Positions 17,814 to 27,566 of a stretch of DNA of 64,000 nt are shown piece after piece. Made by a program: the position numbers and the translations under genes. Under the pieces are notes generated by a model. The model ran no database searches. It had not been told where the DNA came from and saw only the letters and a list, made by a program, of their open reading frames with translations. This DNA is from Arcobacter_B sp049472135. GTDB taxonomy: Bacteria; Campylobacterota; Campylobacteria; Campylobacterales; Arcobacteraceae. Positions within the stretch are counted from its first letter, which is position 1, and each line of letters starts with the position of its first letter. Where the stretch lies: assembly GCF_049472135.1 (NCBI RefSeq), contig NZ_JBMOVV010000010.1:35207-99206 (forward strand), in the 5' to 3' direction.

Positions 17814-18806
17814 ATGGAAGCTGGAATTATTATAGAAACAATTGTTAAAGTTTTCACAGTAATCTTAGTATTTTCTGCGTTAGCTGGTTTTACAACATAT
17901 ATCGAGAGAAAAGTTTTAGCATTTATGCAAAGAAGACTTGGTCCTACAAATGTAGGTCCTTATGGTCTTTTACAAATTGCAGCTGATGGTATTAAACTAT
18001 TTACAAAAGAAGACTTTATCCCTGCAAATGCAAATAAACCAATCTTTATGATTGCACCAATTATTACAGCTGCAACTGCATTTATTGCAATGTCAGCAGT
18101 ACCTTTCTTTCCAGAGTTTGAAATCTTTGGATATACAGTAAGACCAATTATTTCAGATGTAAATGTTGGGGTTTTATTTGTATTATCAGTAGGTGCTATT
18201 GGACTTTATGGACCATTATTAGGTGGTATGAGTTCTGCAAATAAATGGGCATTAATTGGTGGTGCTAGAACAGCAATTCAAATGTTATCATATGAAATTG
18301 TATCTGGACTTGCATTACTTGCACCAATCATGATGGTTGGCTCATTATCATTAATTGATATTAATAACTATCAATCTGGTGGAATCTCTGAATGGATTAT
18401 TTGGTACCAACCTTTAGCATTTATTTTATTTGTTATTGCTGGTTTTGCTGAAACAAACAGAACACCATTTGATTTACTTGAGCATGAAGCTGAATTAGTT
18501 GCTGGTTATGCAACAGAGTATTCTGGTATGAGATGGGGTATGTTCTTCATTGGTGAATATGCTGCATTATTTACAATTTCATTCTTAATTGCACTTATTT
18601 TCTTAGGTGGATTTGAGCCATTATGGTTTATTCCTGGTGGAATAGCAATTGTATTAAAAGTAATGTTATTGATTTTTGTATTCTTATGGACAAGAGCAGC
18701 TTGGCCACACGTTAGACCTGACCAATTAATGTGGTTATGTTGGAAAGTATTAATGCCACTTGCAGTACTAAATATTTTAGTTACTGGTTTAGTGATGATG
18801 ATATAA
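17814..18806 (+). CDS. nuoH: NADH-quinone oxidoreductase subunit H
   Basis: A 330-residue membrane subunit with about eight helices that forms the quinone entry channel. Conserved segments include TTYIERKVLAFMQRRLGPTN without its flanks, GLLQIAADGIKLFTKED, and the acidic loop AETNRTPFDLLEHEAELVAG. Length is typical. The ATG follows the nuoG stop by one base, so translation is likely coupled. Confidence 0.97.
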   Translation: MEAGIIIETIVKVFTVILVFSALAGFTTYIERKVLAFMQRRLGPTNVGPYGLLQIAADGIKLFTKEDFIPANANKPIFMIAPIITAATAFIAMSAVPFFPEFEIFGYTVRPIISDVNVGVLFVLSVGAIGLYGPLLGGMSSANKWALIGGARTAIQMLSYEIVSGLALLAPIMMVGSLSLIDINNYQSGGISEWIIWYQPLAFILFVIAGFAETNRTPFDLLEHEAELVAGYATEYSGMRWGMFFIGEYAALFTISFLIALIFLGGFEPLWFIPGGIAIVLKVMLLIFVFLWTRAAWPHVRPDQLMWLCWKVLMPLAVLNILVTGLVMMI

Positions 18807-18815
18807 GGGGTAATT

Positions 18816-19436
18816 ATGAGTTTTAAAGAGTTTAAAAATAGAAATATATCTGAAGATTACGTAACAGTACAAGAAGATAATTATCCAAAAACTGAGTGGG
18901 AATCTTTTAAACAAGTATTAAAAAGATCTGTAAAAGGTGAACTTTTAACAGGTCTTAAAATTACTTGGAAGATGATGACAGGAGCACTTTTCAAAGGTGA
19001 AATGGCAACTGTTCAATATCCAGCAGAAAAATTACCTATTGGTCCAAGATATAGAGCTGTACATAAATTACTTGTTCTTTTAGAATCAGGAAGTGAAAGA
19101 TGTATTGGTTGTGGTTTATGTGAAAAGATTTGTATTGCAAATTGTATTAGAATGGAAACTAAAATTGATGAGAATTCAAGAAAGGCTGTAACTGAGTATA
19201 CAATTAACATGGGAAGATGTATTTTCTGTGGTTATTGTGCTGAAGTTTGTCCAGAGCTTGCTATTGTTCATGGTGGAAGATATGAAAACTCATCAGAGCA
19301 AAGAGCACACTTCTCTTTAAAAGAGGACATCATAACGCCATTTGATCAATTAAATCAACAAACAGAGTTTGCAGGTTTTGGTTCAGTATCTCCAGATGCT
19401 GATGAAAAAATCAAGAAAACTCCATTATCATACTAA
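18816..19436 (+). CDS. nuoI: NADH-quinone oxidoreductase subunit I
   Basis: A 206-residue ferredoxin-like subunit carrying two 4Fe-4S clusters (N6a and N6b), shown by CIGCGLCEKIC and CIFCGYCAEVCPE. It passes electrons towards NuoB. The N-terminal 60 residues are a non-conserved amphipathic extension, and the C-terminal 45 residues are also variable. An AAGGGG ribosome site precedes the ATG. Confidence 0.96.
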   Translation: MSFKEFKNRNISEDYVTVQEDNYPKTEWESFKQVLKRSVKGELLTGLKITWKMMTGALFKGEMATVQYPAEKLPIGPRYRAVHKLLVLLESGSERCIGCGLCEKICIANCIRMETKIDENSRKAVTEYTINMGRCIFCGYCAEVCPELAIVHGGRYENSSEQRAHFSLKEDIITPFDQLNQQTEFAGFGSVSPDADEKIKKTPLSY

Positions 19437-19445
19437 GGAGTCTGA

Positions 19446-20042
19446 ATGTTTGAAACAGTAGCTTTTATAGTGTTTTCAGTACTAACAATTGGAATGTTTT
19501 TAATTACAGTACTTACAAATAATGCCTTATACGCACTAAGTGCAATGGCAGCGGGAATGATTTTCATTTCTGCATTTTTCTTTTTATTAGGTGCAGACTT
19601 CTTAGGTGCAGTTCAGATTGTAGTTTATACAGGTGCTGTAATGGCACTTTATGCCTTTGGTATGATGTTCTTTGATTCACTTTCTGTTGTAAAAGAGAAA
19701 GTAAATAATCCAAGATTAGTATTTTTACTTTCTGGTATGGTAGCTTTAATTGTAGTTGTTATTTTTATGGCTCCAGTAATTGGAGAAAATGTTCAAGCTA
19801 ATTACCCAATTAATCCTGAATATGGAAACTCAGCTGATGTTGGTTTAGTTTTATTTACTAAGTATTTAGTTCCATTTGAAGTTGCAGGTATTATGTTACT
19901 TGTTGCAATGATTGGTGGAATCGTACTTGCTGGTAAGAAAATGAATGAATCTTATTCTGAAATGCCAGAAGATGAGATTGATGCAAAATTAGCAGCTGAA
20001 GCAGAAGCTGAAGCTCAAAAAGAATCTAAGGAGGCAAAATGA
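19446..20042 (+). CDS. nuoJ: NADH-quinone oxidoreductase subunit J
   Basis: A 198-residue membrane subunit with five helices. The third helix contains the conserved Glu/Tyr-Gly region (GAVQIVVYTGAVMALYAFG), which includes the pi-bulge involved in coupling. The C-terminal 30 residues are Glu/Ala-rich and cytoplasmic. The gene overlaps nuoK by 4 bases (ATGA). Confidence 0.95.
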   Translation: MFETVAFIVFSVLTIGMFLITVLTNNALYALSAMAAGMIFISAFFFLLGADFLGAVQIVVYTGAVMALYAFGMMFFDSLSVVKEKVNNPRLVFLLSGMVALIVVVIFMAPVIGENVQANYPINPEYGNSADVGLVLFTKYLVPFEVAGIMLLVAMIGGIVLAGKKMNESYSEMPEDEIDAKLAAEAEAEAQKESKEAK

Positions 20043-20338
20043 CACTTAATGCCTATTTGATACTTTCAACACTTCTATTTTGTATAGGACTGATTGGAGT
20101 AATTAGAAGAAAAAATGTTCTAATGCTTTTCTTCTCAACAGAGATTATGTTAAATGCTGTAAATGTAGGACTTGCAGCTGTATCTAAATTCCATGGGGAT
20201 TTATCAGGACAAATGTTTGCCTTCTTTATTATTGCAGTTGCTGCTGCTGAAGTTGCTATTGGTCTTGGATTATTAATTCTTTGGTATAAAAGAACAGGTT
20301 CTATTAACTTAGATGATATTCAAGGTATGAAGGGGTAA
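20039..20338 (+). CDS. nuoK: NADH-quinone oxidoreductase subunit K
   Basis: A 99-residue, three-helix membrane subunit (MrpC-like). The helix-2 glutamate segment MLFFSTEIMLNAVNVG and the helix-3 segment AAAEVAIGLGLLIL both carry the conserved membrane-embedded Glu residues of the proton path. It overlaps nuoJ by 4 bases and nuoL by 1 base. Confidence 0.97.
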   Translation: MTLNAYLILSTLLFCIGLIGVIRRKNVLMLFFSTEIMLNAVNVGLAAVSKFHGDLSGQMFAFFIIAVAAAEVAIGLGLLILWYKRTGSINLDDIQGMKG

Positions 20339-22203
20339 TGATGGAAAAATTTATATATATAGCACTTTTTGCCCCACTAGTTGGTTCACTTGTAGCTGCA
20401 CTGTTCTCAATGCAACCAAAAAATGCCTTTACAGGTTGGTTCACATCATTTATGTTAGCTGTTTCTATGGTAGCTTCATTAAATCTTTTCCACCATGTTT
20501 ACACTACAGATGAGACTTTTAATGTAGTTTTATTTGAATGGATTGTAACTGGAAGTTTAAATATTCCAATGGGATTTGTAGTTGATCATGTATCAGTTGT
20601 TATGATGACTGTTGTTACAGTTGTATCTACAATGGTACATATTCACTCTATTGGGTATATGGAGCATGATAAAGGTTTTAATAGATACTTCTCTTACCTT
20701 TCAGCATTCGTATTCTCTATGCTTGTACTTGTAATGTCTGATAACTTTGCTGTTCTGTTTATTGGATGGGAAGGTGTTGGTGTTTGTTCATGGTTATTAA
20801 TTGGATTCTGGTATCACAAAGAATCAGCATCATGGGCTGCAAATGAAGCATTTATTATGAATAGAGTAGGTGACTTAGGTTTACTACTTGGAATGTTCTT
20901 AATCTACTGGAATATCGGAAGCTTACAATATGACATCGTATTTGCTAATGTATCAACATTAGAAACTTCAACTTTAGTTTGGATTGGTGTACTTTTATTT
21001 GTTGGTGCTATGGGTAAATCAGCTCAATTCCCATTACATACATGGCTTGCAGATGCAATGGAAGGACCTACGCCTGTTTCAGCACTGATTCACGCAGCTA
21101 CAATGGTAACAGCAGGTGTTTACTTAGTAGTTAGATCAAATGAGTTATATGCTTTAATTCCAGAAGTTGGATATGGCATTGCTTGTTTAGGTGCATTTGT
21201 AGCGATTTTTGCAGCAACAATGGCACTTGTAAATAATGATATGAAAAGAATTATTGCTTACTCAACATTATCTCAATTAGGATATATGTTTGTTGCAGCT
21301 GGTCTTGGAGCATACTGGGTGGCACTTTTCCACTTAGCAACTCACGCTTTCTTTAAATCAGTACTATTCTTAGGTGCTGGTAACGTAATGCATGCAATGG
21401 ATGACGAGTTAGATATTAGAAAAATGGGTGGATTACACCAAAAGATGAAAGCAACTTCAATTATTATGTTTATTGCTTCTTTAGCACTTGCTGGTATTTT
21501 CCCATTAGCAGGTTTCTTCTCAAAAGATAAGATTTTAGAAGCTGCATTTAACGCTGATGCTTATATTTTATGGGCAACATTATGGATAACTGCTGGTCTA
21601 ACAGCATTCTATTCATTTAGACTTGTATTTAAGATTTTCTTCGGAAAACAAAACTACAGTAATGAAGAGTTCCATCCACATGAAGCAAAAGGTTTTGTTA
21701 TTGCTGCAATGTTACCACTTGCAGTTTTAGCAGTAATTGCTGGATGGTTTGAACATGCATTTATTGATTTTGTTACTAAAGTTCTTCCAACGTGGGAAGC
21801 TTCAAATACTGCAAGTTCAACAGTATGGATTTTAATCCTTGTAACTTCTGCTATAGCAGTTGGTGGAATTGCAGTTGCTTATGTGAAGTACTACAAAGGT
21901 GATGGATTTAGTAAAGAGTGGGAGAATAATAGTTTATATAAACTTTTAATCAACCAATACTATGTTCCTCAGTTCTATGAGAAGTTTGTTTCTAAACCAT
22001 ATTATGCAATGTCAGTATGGTTCTTTAGAGTGGTTGAAATTAAAATGATTGATAATACAATTGATGGAATTGCTAAATTTATTTACAAAACAGGTGAAAA
22101 AATTAGAGTTATTCAATCAGGTAATTTATCAACATCATTAAGACTAATGGTTACTGGACTTATTATGGGTCTTGTATTTGCCTTAGTTTTAGCGGTAATA
22201 TAA
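20338..22203 (+). CDS. nuoL: NADH-quinone oxidoreductase subunit L
   Basis: A 621-residue antiporter-like subunit at the distal end of the membrane arm. Conserved blocks include FIGWEGVGVCSWLLIGFW (helix-5 Glu), WLADAMEGPTPVSALIHAA (Lys-Glu-His region) and STLSQLGYMF. The C-terminal extension after about residue 500 fits the long lateral helix. Two adjacent ATG codons are possible starts (20338 and 20341). The first overlaps the nuoK stop; the ribosome site GAAGGGG serves either. Confidence 0.96.
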   Translation: MMEKFIYIALFAPLVGSLVAALFSMQPKNAFTGWFTSFMLAVSMVASLNLFHHVYTTDETFNVVLFEWIVTGSLNIPMGFVVDHVSVVMMTVVTVVSTMVHIHSIGYMEHDKGFNRYFSYLSAFVFSMLVLVMSDNFAVLFIGWEGVGVCSWLLIGFWYHKESASWAANEAFIMNRVGDLGLLLGMFLIYWNIGSLQYDIVFANVSTLETSTLVWIGVLLFVGAMGKSAQFPLHTWLADAMEGPTPVSALIHAATMVTAGVYLVVRSNELYALIPEVGYGIACLGAFVAIFAATMALVNNDMKRIIAYSTLSQLGYMFVAAGLGAYWVALFHLATHAFFKSVLFLGAGNVMHAMDDELDIRKMGGLHQKMKATSIIMFIASLALAGIFPLAGFFSKDKILEAAFNADAYILWATLWITAGLTAFYSFRLVFKIFFGKQNYSNEEFHPHEAKGFVIAAMLPLAVLAVIAGWFEHAFIDFVTKVLPTWEASNTASSTVWILILVTSAIAVGGIAVAYVKYYKGDGFSKEWENNSLYKLLINQYYVPQFYEKFVSKPYYAMSVWFFRVVEIKMIDNTIDGIAKFIYKTGEKIRVIQSGNLSTSLRLMVTGLIMGLVFALVLAVI

Positions 22204-22215
22204 GGGGTTATGTAA

Positions 22216-23742
22216 ATGGAAAATATTTTATCGATGCTGATATTCTTCCCAGCAGCAGCTGCAACAGTTGGATTCTTAATTCACAAGGATTCAATGAGAC
22301 AATATGGTGTAGTTGTAACTGTTGTTGAGTTTGTTTTAGCTTTACTTTTATGGTATCACTTTGATCCAAGTATGGCTGGAATGCAGTTTGTTCAAAATTT
22401 ACCAATAATCTCTTCTATGGGTATAGGCTATGTAGCTGGTGTTGATGGTGTATCATTATTCTTAATTATCATGATTACATTTATGACGATGATTGCTGTT
22501 ATTGGATTAACTGAAAAAAGAAATGTTAAGAACCTTATCATTACTATGCTTTACTTAGAAATGACAATGGTTGGAGTTTTCGTTTCTCTTGATGTAATTA
22601 TGTTCTATGTATTCTGGGAATTAACTCTTATTCCAATGTTCTATATCATTGGTTTCTGGGGAGCAGAGAGAAGATTCTATGCAGCAATGAAGTTCTTCTT
22701 ATATACATTTATTGGTTCATTAATCATGCTTGTAGGTATGTTATATTTTGGATATGTATATCACGAAACTACAGGAGTTTGGAGCTTTAACTTACTTGAT
22801 TGGTATGGGGCTATTTTACCTTTTGATGTTCAATTATGGTTATTTATTGCTTTCTTCTTTGGATTTGCAGTAAAAGTTCCAATGATTCCATTCCATACTT
22901 GGCTTCCATTAGCACACGGTGAAGCACCAACAATTGGTTCTATTATCCTTGCAGCAGTATTATTAAAAATGGAAACATATGGATTTATTAGATTCTCACT
23001 TCCATTATTCCCTGATGCAGCAGTTTACTTCATGTGGTTTATGGCAGCACTAGCTATTATTGCTATTATTTATACAGCAATGCTTGCATATGCACAAGAA
23101 GATATGAAACAAATGATTGCATACTCTTCTGTATCACACATGGGTGTTATTACTTTAGGTGTATTTGCATTAAATACAGAAGGTATTGCAGGAGCTGTTT
23201 ATCTGATGATTGGACATGCGATTGTTTCAGGTGCACTGTTCATGTGTGTGGGTGTTTTATATGATAGAAGAAAAACTAAGATGATTAAAGAGTTTGGTGG
23301 ATTAGCTCATAATATGCCAATGTTTGCACTTGTATATGCAGTAGTTTTAATGGGTTCTGTAGGACTTCCATTAACAGCTGGATTTATCGGTGAATTCTTA
23401 GCTTTACTTGGATTCTTTAAAGCATCTCCAATCTTAACATTTATTGCTTCTTTAACTATTGTTTTAAGTGCAATTTATATGTTATCAATGTACAAAAGAA
23501 CATTCTTTGGAGAGTTAGTTAATCCTAAGAATAAAACATTAAAAGATATTTTTGGAAGAGAGTTAGTTGCTCTTGGTTCTTTAGTTGCTTTAATTATAGC
23601 ACTTGGGGTTTATCCAAAAGTTGTACTTGAACCACTAAATACTTCTGTAAATCATTTAACACAAGTTATGCAAGTAAAAGCTGTTAATGAAGATACAAAA
23701 GAGAAGCTTAAAGCTTTAAATACAGTAGGGGAGGTTAAATAG
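22216..23742 (+). CDS. nuoM: NADH-quinone oxidoreductase subunit M
   Basis: A 508-residue antiporter-like membrane subunit. The helix-5 segment FYVFWELTLIPMFYIIGFWG contains the essential Glu, and FHTWLPLAHGEAPTIGSIIL plus SVSHMGVITLG are the other family blocks. An AAGGGG ribosome site precedes the ATG by about 8 bases. The next gene starts immediately after the stop codon. Confidence 0.96.
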   Translation: MENILSMLIFFPAAAATVGFLIHKDSMRQYGVVVTVVEFVLALLLWYHFDPSMAGMQFVQNLPIISSMGIGYVAGVDGVSLFLIIMITFMTMIAVIGLTEKRNVKNLIITMLYLEMTMVGVFVSLDVIMFYVFWELTLIPMFYIIGFWGAERRFYAAMKFFLYTFIGSLIMLVGMLYFGYVYHETTGVWSFNLLDWYGAILPFDVQLWLFIAFFFGFAVKVPMIPFHTWLPLAHGEAPTIGSIILAAVLLKMETYGFIRFSLPLFPDAAVYFMWFMAALAIIAIIYTAMLAYAQEDMKQMIAYSSVSHMGVITLGVFALNTEGIAGAVYLMIGHAIVSGALFMCVGVLYDRRKTKMIKEFGGLAHNMPMFALVYAVVLMGSVGLPLTAGFIGEFLALLGFFKASPILTFIASLTIVLSAIYMLSMYKRTFFGELVNPKNKTLKDIFGRELVALGSLVALIIALGVYPKVVLEPLNTSVNHLTQVMQVKAVNEDTKEKLKALNTVGEVK

Positions 23743-25245
23743 ATGCTAGAGCCTATTTCAATTAGTTTAGAGAGTTTAAACCTAGGTACTTTAGCACCTA
23801 TGGTTATTGCAATAATTGGTGCAATTAGTATTATATTAACTGACCTATTTAATAAGAATAAACATAAATCATTATATGTAATGATTGTTATTCTTTTCTT
23901 AGTGTTTGACTTATTTACATTATTAGCGTTTTCAGGTGAAGAAAGAGGTCTATTTGACATAATGTTACTTGATGGTATTGCAATACTATCTCAATGTATT
24001 ATTATTGGTGGATCAATTCTATTTATTTTCTTTGGACTTTCAAAGTTAAGATTCCAAGATTTCAGACATGCTGAGTATTTTGCATTATATTTATTTATGG
24101 TTGCAGGATTCCAGTTTATGGTAAGTTCTGATTCATTAATCTTAATTTTTGTTGGACTTGAAACAGCTTCTTTAGCTTTATATACAATGATTGCAATGCA
24201 CAATAGAATGGTATCAATCGAAGCTGCTGTTAAGTACTTTACAATGGGTGCTTTAGCAGCTGCTTTCTTTGTATTTGGTTCTATGATTTTCTATGCCTTA
24301 ACAGGTTCTTTAGAGTTAGCACAAATTTCACAAGTATTAAGTGAACAAAATTACTTATCAAGTGAAAACTTCTCTAATTATGTAATGGCATTAGTTGGAT
24401 TTGTATTTATGTTTGCAGCACTTGGGTTTAAATTATCATTATTCCCATTCCATACTTGGGTTCCAGATGTTTACCAAGGTTCAACATCTGCTTTAGCTGG
24501 ATTTATGTCGGTTATTCCAAAAATGGCAGGATTTGTTGTAGCTCTTAGATTCTTTGATGTATTTGTACACAGTGGAGATACAATTATTCACTTTATGCTT
24601 TACATTACAGTAATTTTAACAATGACAATTCCAAACTTAATTGCATTACAACAAACAGATATTAAAAGAATGCTTGCTTACTCATCAATTTCAAATGCGG
24701 GTATGGCAATGGCAGCTGTATTAATTGGTACACACCAATCTACAAATGCTTTATTCTTATACTGGATTTTATTTACAATCACTAACTTTGGTGCATTTGG
24801 TATGTTATGGCTTAACAGAGGTAAAGAGTACAAAGATTATAACTCTCCTTACTCATTTAAAAAGTTCTCTGGACTTGCACAAATTTCGCCATTTACAGCA
24901 TCAATTTTAGGTCTGTTCTTATTTGCATTAACAGGTCTTCCTCCATTTGCATTATTCTGGGGGAAAATGTACTTAGTATCAAGTGCCGTAAATGCAGGTG
25001 AAATTGCCTTAGCAGTTATTATTGTATTAAACTCAGCAATCGCTGCTTACTACTACTTAAGACCTGTTTCATATATGTTCTTAAGAGATCCAGAAGAAGG
25101 TGCTAATACTAAATTTATGCAAAATGCTTCAACTCCAATGAAATCAGTTGTAGGTTTTGCAGTATTCTTAGCTGTAACTTCAATCTTCTATATTCAACCA
25201 CTATTAGACATAATCTCTCACTACGTAGCTAGTGCAGGATTTTAG
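23743..25245 (+). CDS. nuoN: NADH-quinone oxidoreductase subunit N
   Basis: A 500-residue antiporter-like membrane subunit and last gene of the operon. Conserved blocks include FVGLETASLALYTMIA (helix-5 Glu), FPFHTWVPDVYQGS and LAYSSISNAGMAM. The N-terminal 110 residues are less conserved, as usual. The ATG directly abuts the nuoM stop codon. A terminator-like hairpin follows the gene at 25252. Confidence 0.96.
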   Translation: MLEPISISLESLNLGTLAPMVIAIIGAISIILTDLFNKNKHKSLYVMIVILFLVFDLFTLLAFSGEERGLFDIMLLDGIAILSQCIIIGGSILFIFFGLSKLRFQDFRHAEYFALYLFMVAGFQFMVSSDSLILIFVGLETASLALYTMIAMHNRMVSIEAAVKYFTMGALAAAFFVFGSMIFYALTGSLELAQISQVLSEQNYLSSENFSNYVMALVGFVFMFAALGFKLSLFPFHTWVPDVYQGSTSALAGFMSVIPKMAGFVVALRFFDVFVHSGDTIIHFMLYITVILTMTIPNLIALQQTDIKRMLAYSSISNAGMAMAAVLIGTHQSTNALFLYWILFTITNFGAFGMLWLNRGKEYKDYNSPYSFKKFSGLAQISPFTASILGLFLFALTGLPPFALFWGKMYLVSSAVNAGEIALAVIIVLNSAIAAYYYLRPVSYMFLRDPEEGANTKFMQNASTPMKSVVGFAVFLAVTSIFYIQPLLDIISHYVASAGF

Positions 25246-25251
25246 TATAAA

Positions 25252-25284
25252 CTAGCCATTTAATTTTTAAATGGCTAGGAATAT
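25252..25284 (+). terminator. Hairpin at the end of the nuo operon
   Basis: A perfect 11-bp stem (25252-25262 with 25268-25278, loop ATTTT) starts 7 bases after the nuoN stop codon. It lacks a clear T-run afterwards (GAATATAG), so it may be a weak terminator or a 3'-end stabilising hairpin. Confidence 0.5.
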
Positions 25285-25298
25285 AGTAAAATCTTTCT

Positions 25299-25784
25299 AT
25301 GAGACTCTTTTTTCTTTTATTTTTTATTAATACCTTATTATTTTCAAACAGTTTAAAACTTGACAATAAAGATATATTGATTTTGAAAAAAATCAAATCT
25401 TTAAGTGATGATGAAATGTTAAGTTACTCACTAATGGCAATAGCAATAAAAGAGTCAAATATTGGCAAATATGTTGTTAATAGTCAAACTAATGACTTTG
25501 GACTTTTTCAAGCAAATATAAAAACAGTATTATCAAGACAGAACGTAAAAGATACAAAAGAGAATAGAATATTTTATGCCAATAAACTAATAAATGATGT
25601 ATCTTTTGCTACAGCAAATGCAATTATTGAGCTTAGATACTGGAAAAAAGTTCATAAAAATAATTGGGCAAAAACTTGGGCTTCTTATAATACGGGCTGG
25701 AAATATGATAGTAAAACAGGATTTAAATATGCAAATAGTATATTTGAAATCATAAAGAAATTGAAAATTGAGTATGGCCTTTAG
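25299..25784 (+). CDS. Small lytic transglycosylase-like protein
   Basis: A 161-residue exported protein with a signal peptide of about 18 residues. The rest resembles an SLT-type goose-lysozyme fold: AIAIKESNIG with probable catalytic Glu52, NDFGLFQAN as the GLFQ motif, and ASYNTGW near the end as the AYN motif. It would cleave the glycan strands of peptidoglycan, perhaps for remodelling around an envelope complex. It is shorter than most family members and carries no extra binding domain. The ribosome site is weak. It lies alone between the nuo operon and mqnD. Confidence 0.7.
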   Translation: MRLFFLLFFINTLLFSNSLKLDNKDILILKKIKSLSDDEMLSYSLMAIAIKESNIGKYVVNSQTNDFGLFQANIKTVLSRQNVKDTKENRIFYANKLINDVSFATANAIIELRYWKKVHKNNWAKTWASYNTGWKYDSKTGFKYANSIFEIIKKLKIEYGL

Positions 25785-25850
25785 GTCTAATATAACCTAG
25801 AAATAAAGCATAACTTGCTAAAATCCATTAATTAATCATAAGGAAAAGTT

Positions 25851-26714
25851 TTGAAAAAGATAAGTGTTGCACATTCACCAGACGCAGATGATATTTTTAT
25901 GTACTATGCAATTAAATTTGGTTGGGTTACTCCAAAAGATGCAGTGTTTGAAAATATTGCAGATGATATAGAGACTCTAAATCAAGCTACATTAAAAGGT
26001 CAATATGATATTTGTGCAATCTCTTTTGCCTTATATCCTTTTGTTAAAAAAGATTATGCTTTATTAAAAACTGCTGTTTCTTTTGGTGAAGGATATGGTC
26101 CTAAACTTATTAAGAAAAAAGGAACAAACCTTAAAAAGAATTTTAAAGTAGCTCTTAGTGGAGAATTTACTACTAATGCACTTTTATTTAAAATAGCATA
26201 CCCAAATGCAAGAATTACATATATGAACTTCTTAGATATTGAAAAAGCTGTTATTGATGGAGAAGTTGATGCAGGTGTATTAATTCATGAATCAATTCTT
26301 ACATATGATGATACTTTAGAAGTTGAGAAAGAGTTATGGGATGTATGGGTTGAATTAAGTGGAGGAGATTTACCTTTACCATTAGGTGGTATGTGTTTAA
26401 GAAGATCAATTCCTTTACACAATGCAATTGATTATGAAAAAACATTAATTAAAGCCGTTGATGTAGCAAACAAAAATAGAAAAGTATTAGCTCCAATGCT
26501 ACTTGAAAAAGGTTTAATTAGAGTTGATGCAAATACTTTAGATAATTATCTTGATTTATATGCAAATGATAACTCGGTACAATTAAGTGAAATTCAATAC
26601 CAAGCTTTAGATAAACTATATGAACTTGGATATAAACATGGATTTTATGATAGCTTAATTAAATCAAAAGATTTTTTAATCCCTGATGATTATGAAGAGT
26701 TAAGAGCAAGATAG
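25851..26714 (+). CDS. mqnD: 1,4-dihydroxy-6-naphthoate synthase (futalosine pathway)
   Basis: A 287-residue protein of the MqnA/MqnD family with a periplasmic-binding-protein-like fold. The opening SVAHSPDADDIFMYYA, the segment FGEGYGPKL and the GGDLPLPLGG loop fit MqnD rather than MqnA. MqnD converts cyclic dehypoxanthinyl futalosine to 1,4-dihydroxy-6-naphthoate in menaquinone synthesis, so the quinone reduced by the upstream complex I is probably menaquinone. The start is TTG at 25851 with AAGGAAAA about 5 bases upstream. The next gene follows after 11 bases. Confidence 0.88.
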   Translation: MKKISVAHSPDADDIFMYYAIKFGWVTPKDAVFENIADDIETLNQATLKGQYDICAISFALYPFVKKDYALLKTAVSFGEGYGPKLIKKKGTNLKKNFKVALSGEFTTNALLFKIAYPNARITYMNFLDIEKAVIDGEVDAGVLIHESILTYDDTLEVEKELWDVWVELSGGDLPLPLGGMCLRRSIPLHNAIDYEKTLIKAVDVANKNRKVLAPMLLEKGLIRVDANTLDNYLDLYANDNSVQLSEIQYQALDKLYELGYKHGFYDSLIKSKDFLIPDDYEELRAR

Positions 26715-26725
26715 TAAAGGTAAAA

Positions 26726-27505
26726 GTGGAAAATTATTTTAAGCAAATAGATTTTAGTAAATACTCATCTTTACATATTGGCCCTACAAGTGAAGTTTTA
26801 GTAATAAATGAAATAGGTAATTATGATGATTATCAAATCTTGGGTAGGGCTAATAATGTACTAATTTCAAATAGTCATCCAAAATTTGCTGTATTAGGTG
26901 AAGCTTTTGACTATATAGAACAAAAAGATAATCTTTTATATGTAGGCTGTGCTACAAAATCAGGGAAACTTTTATCATATGCAAAAAGAAATAACCTAGC
27001 AAACTTAGAGTTTTTAGGAAAACTTCCGGGTTGTCTTGGTGGATTAGTTAAAATGAATGCTGGATTAAAACAGTGGGAAATTTTCAATTATATTCATTCA
27101 ATCAAGACAAATAAAGGTTATATTAAAAAAGAGAATATAGAATACTCTTATAGAAATACAAAAATAGATACAATTGTTTATGAAGTAGTATTTAATATTG
27201 AGACAGGCTATTCAAAAGAAATGGCTGATATGTTTAAAAAAATGAGAGATAATCAACCCCAATTACCAAGTGCTGGGTCTTGTTTTAAAAATCCAAAAGA
27301 TGATTTTGCAGGAAGATTAATAGAAGCAGTTGGACTAAAAGGTTTAAAAAAAGGTGGAATGGGATTTTCCCAAGAACACGCTAATTTTTTAGTAAATTAT
27401 GGCGGTGGAACATACGATGAGGCTATTTATATGATTAGTTTAGCCCAAGAAAAGATTAAAGAGCAGTTTAATATAGATATTCAAAAAGAGATAATAGTTT
27501 ATTAG
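26726..27505 (+). CDS. murB: UDP-N-acetylenolpyruvoylglucosamine reductase
   Basis: A 259-residue FAD enzyme that reduces UDP-GlcNAc-enolpyruvate to UDP-MurNAc in peptidoglycan synthesis. Features are the FAD-binding region ILGRANNVLIS, the LPGCLGGLVKMNAG segment (where many MurB have IPGxxGG), PSAGSCFKNP with the catalytic serine, and QEHANFLVNYGGGT near the C-terminus. It is a compact form, some 40-80 residues shorter than many homologues, as in other Campylobacterota. The start is GTG at 26726 with AAAGG 5 bases before it. Confidence 0.92.
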   Translation: MENYFKQIDFSKYSSLHIGPTSEVLVINEIGNYDDYQILGRANNVLISNSHPKFAVLGEAFDYIEQKDNLLYVGCATKSGKLLSYAKRNNLANLEFLGKLPGCLGGLVKMNAGLKQWEIFNYIHSIKTNKGYIKKENIEYSYRNTKIDTIVYEVVFNIETGYSKEMADMFKKMRDNQPQLPSAGSCFKNPKDDFAGRLIEAVGLKGLKKGGMGFSQEHANFLVNYGGGTYDEAIYMISLAQEKIKEQFNIDIQKEIIVY

Positions 27506-27566
27506 TAATATTAATTAATTTATGTTAGAATGCTCCGATTTAAAAAAGTGAAATGAGGTTTTTTTA

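Noticed and set aside
23652..23960. 102-codon minus-strand open frame across nuoM/nuoN
   Set aside because: Opposite-strand shadow of two conserved antiporter-like subunits.
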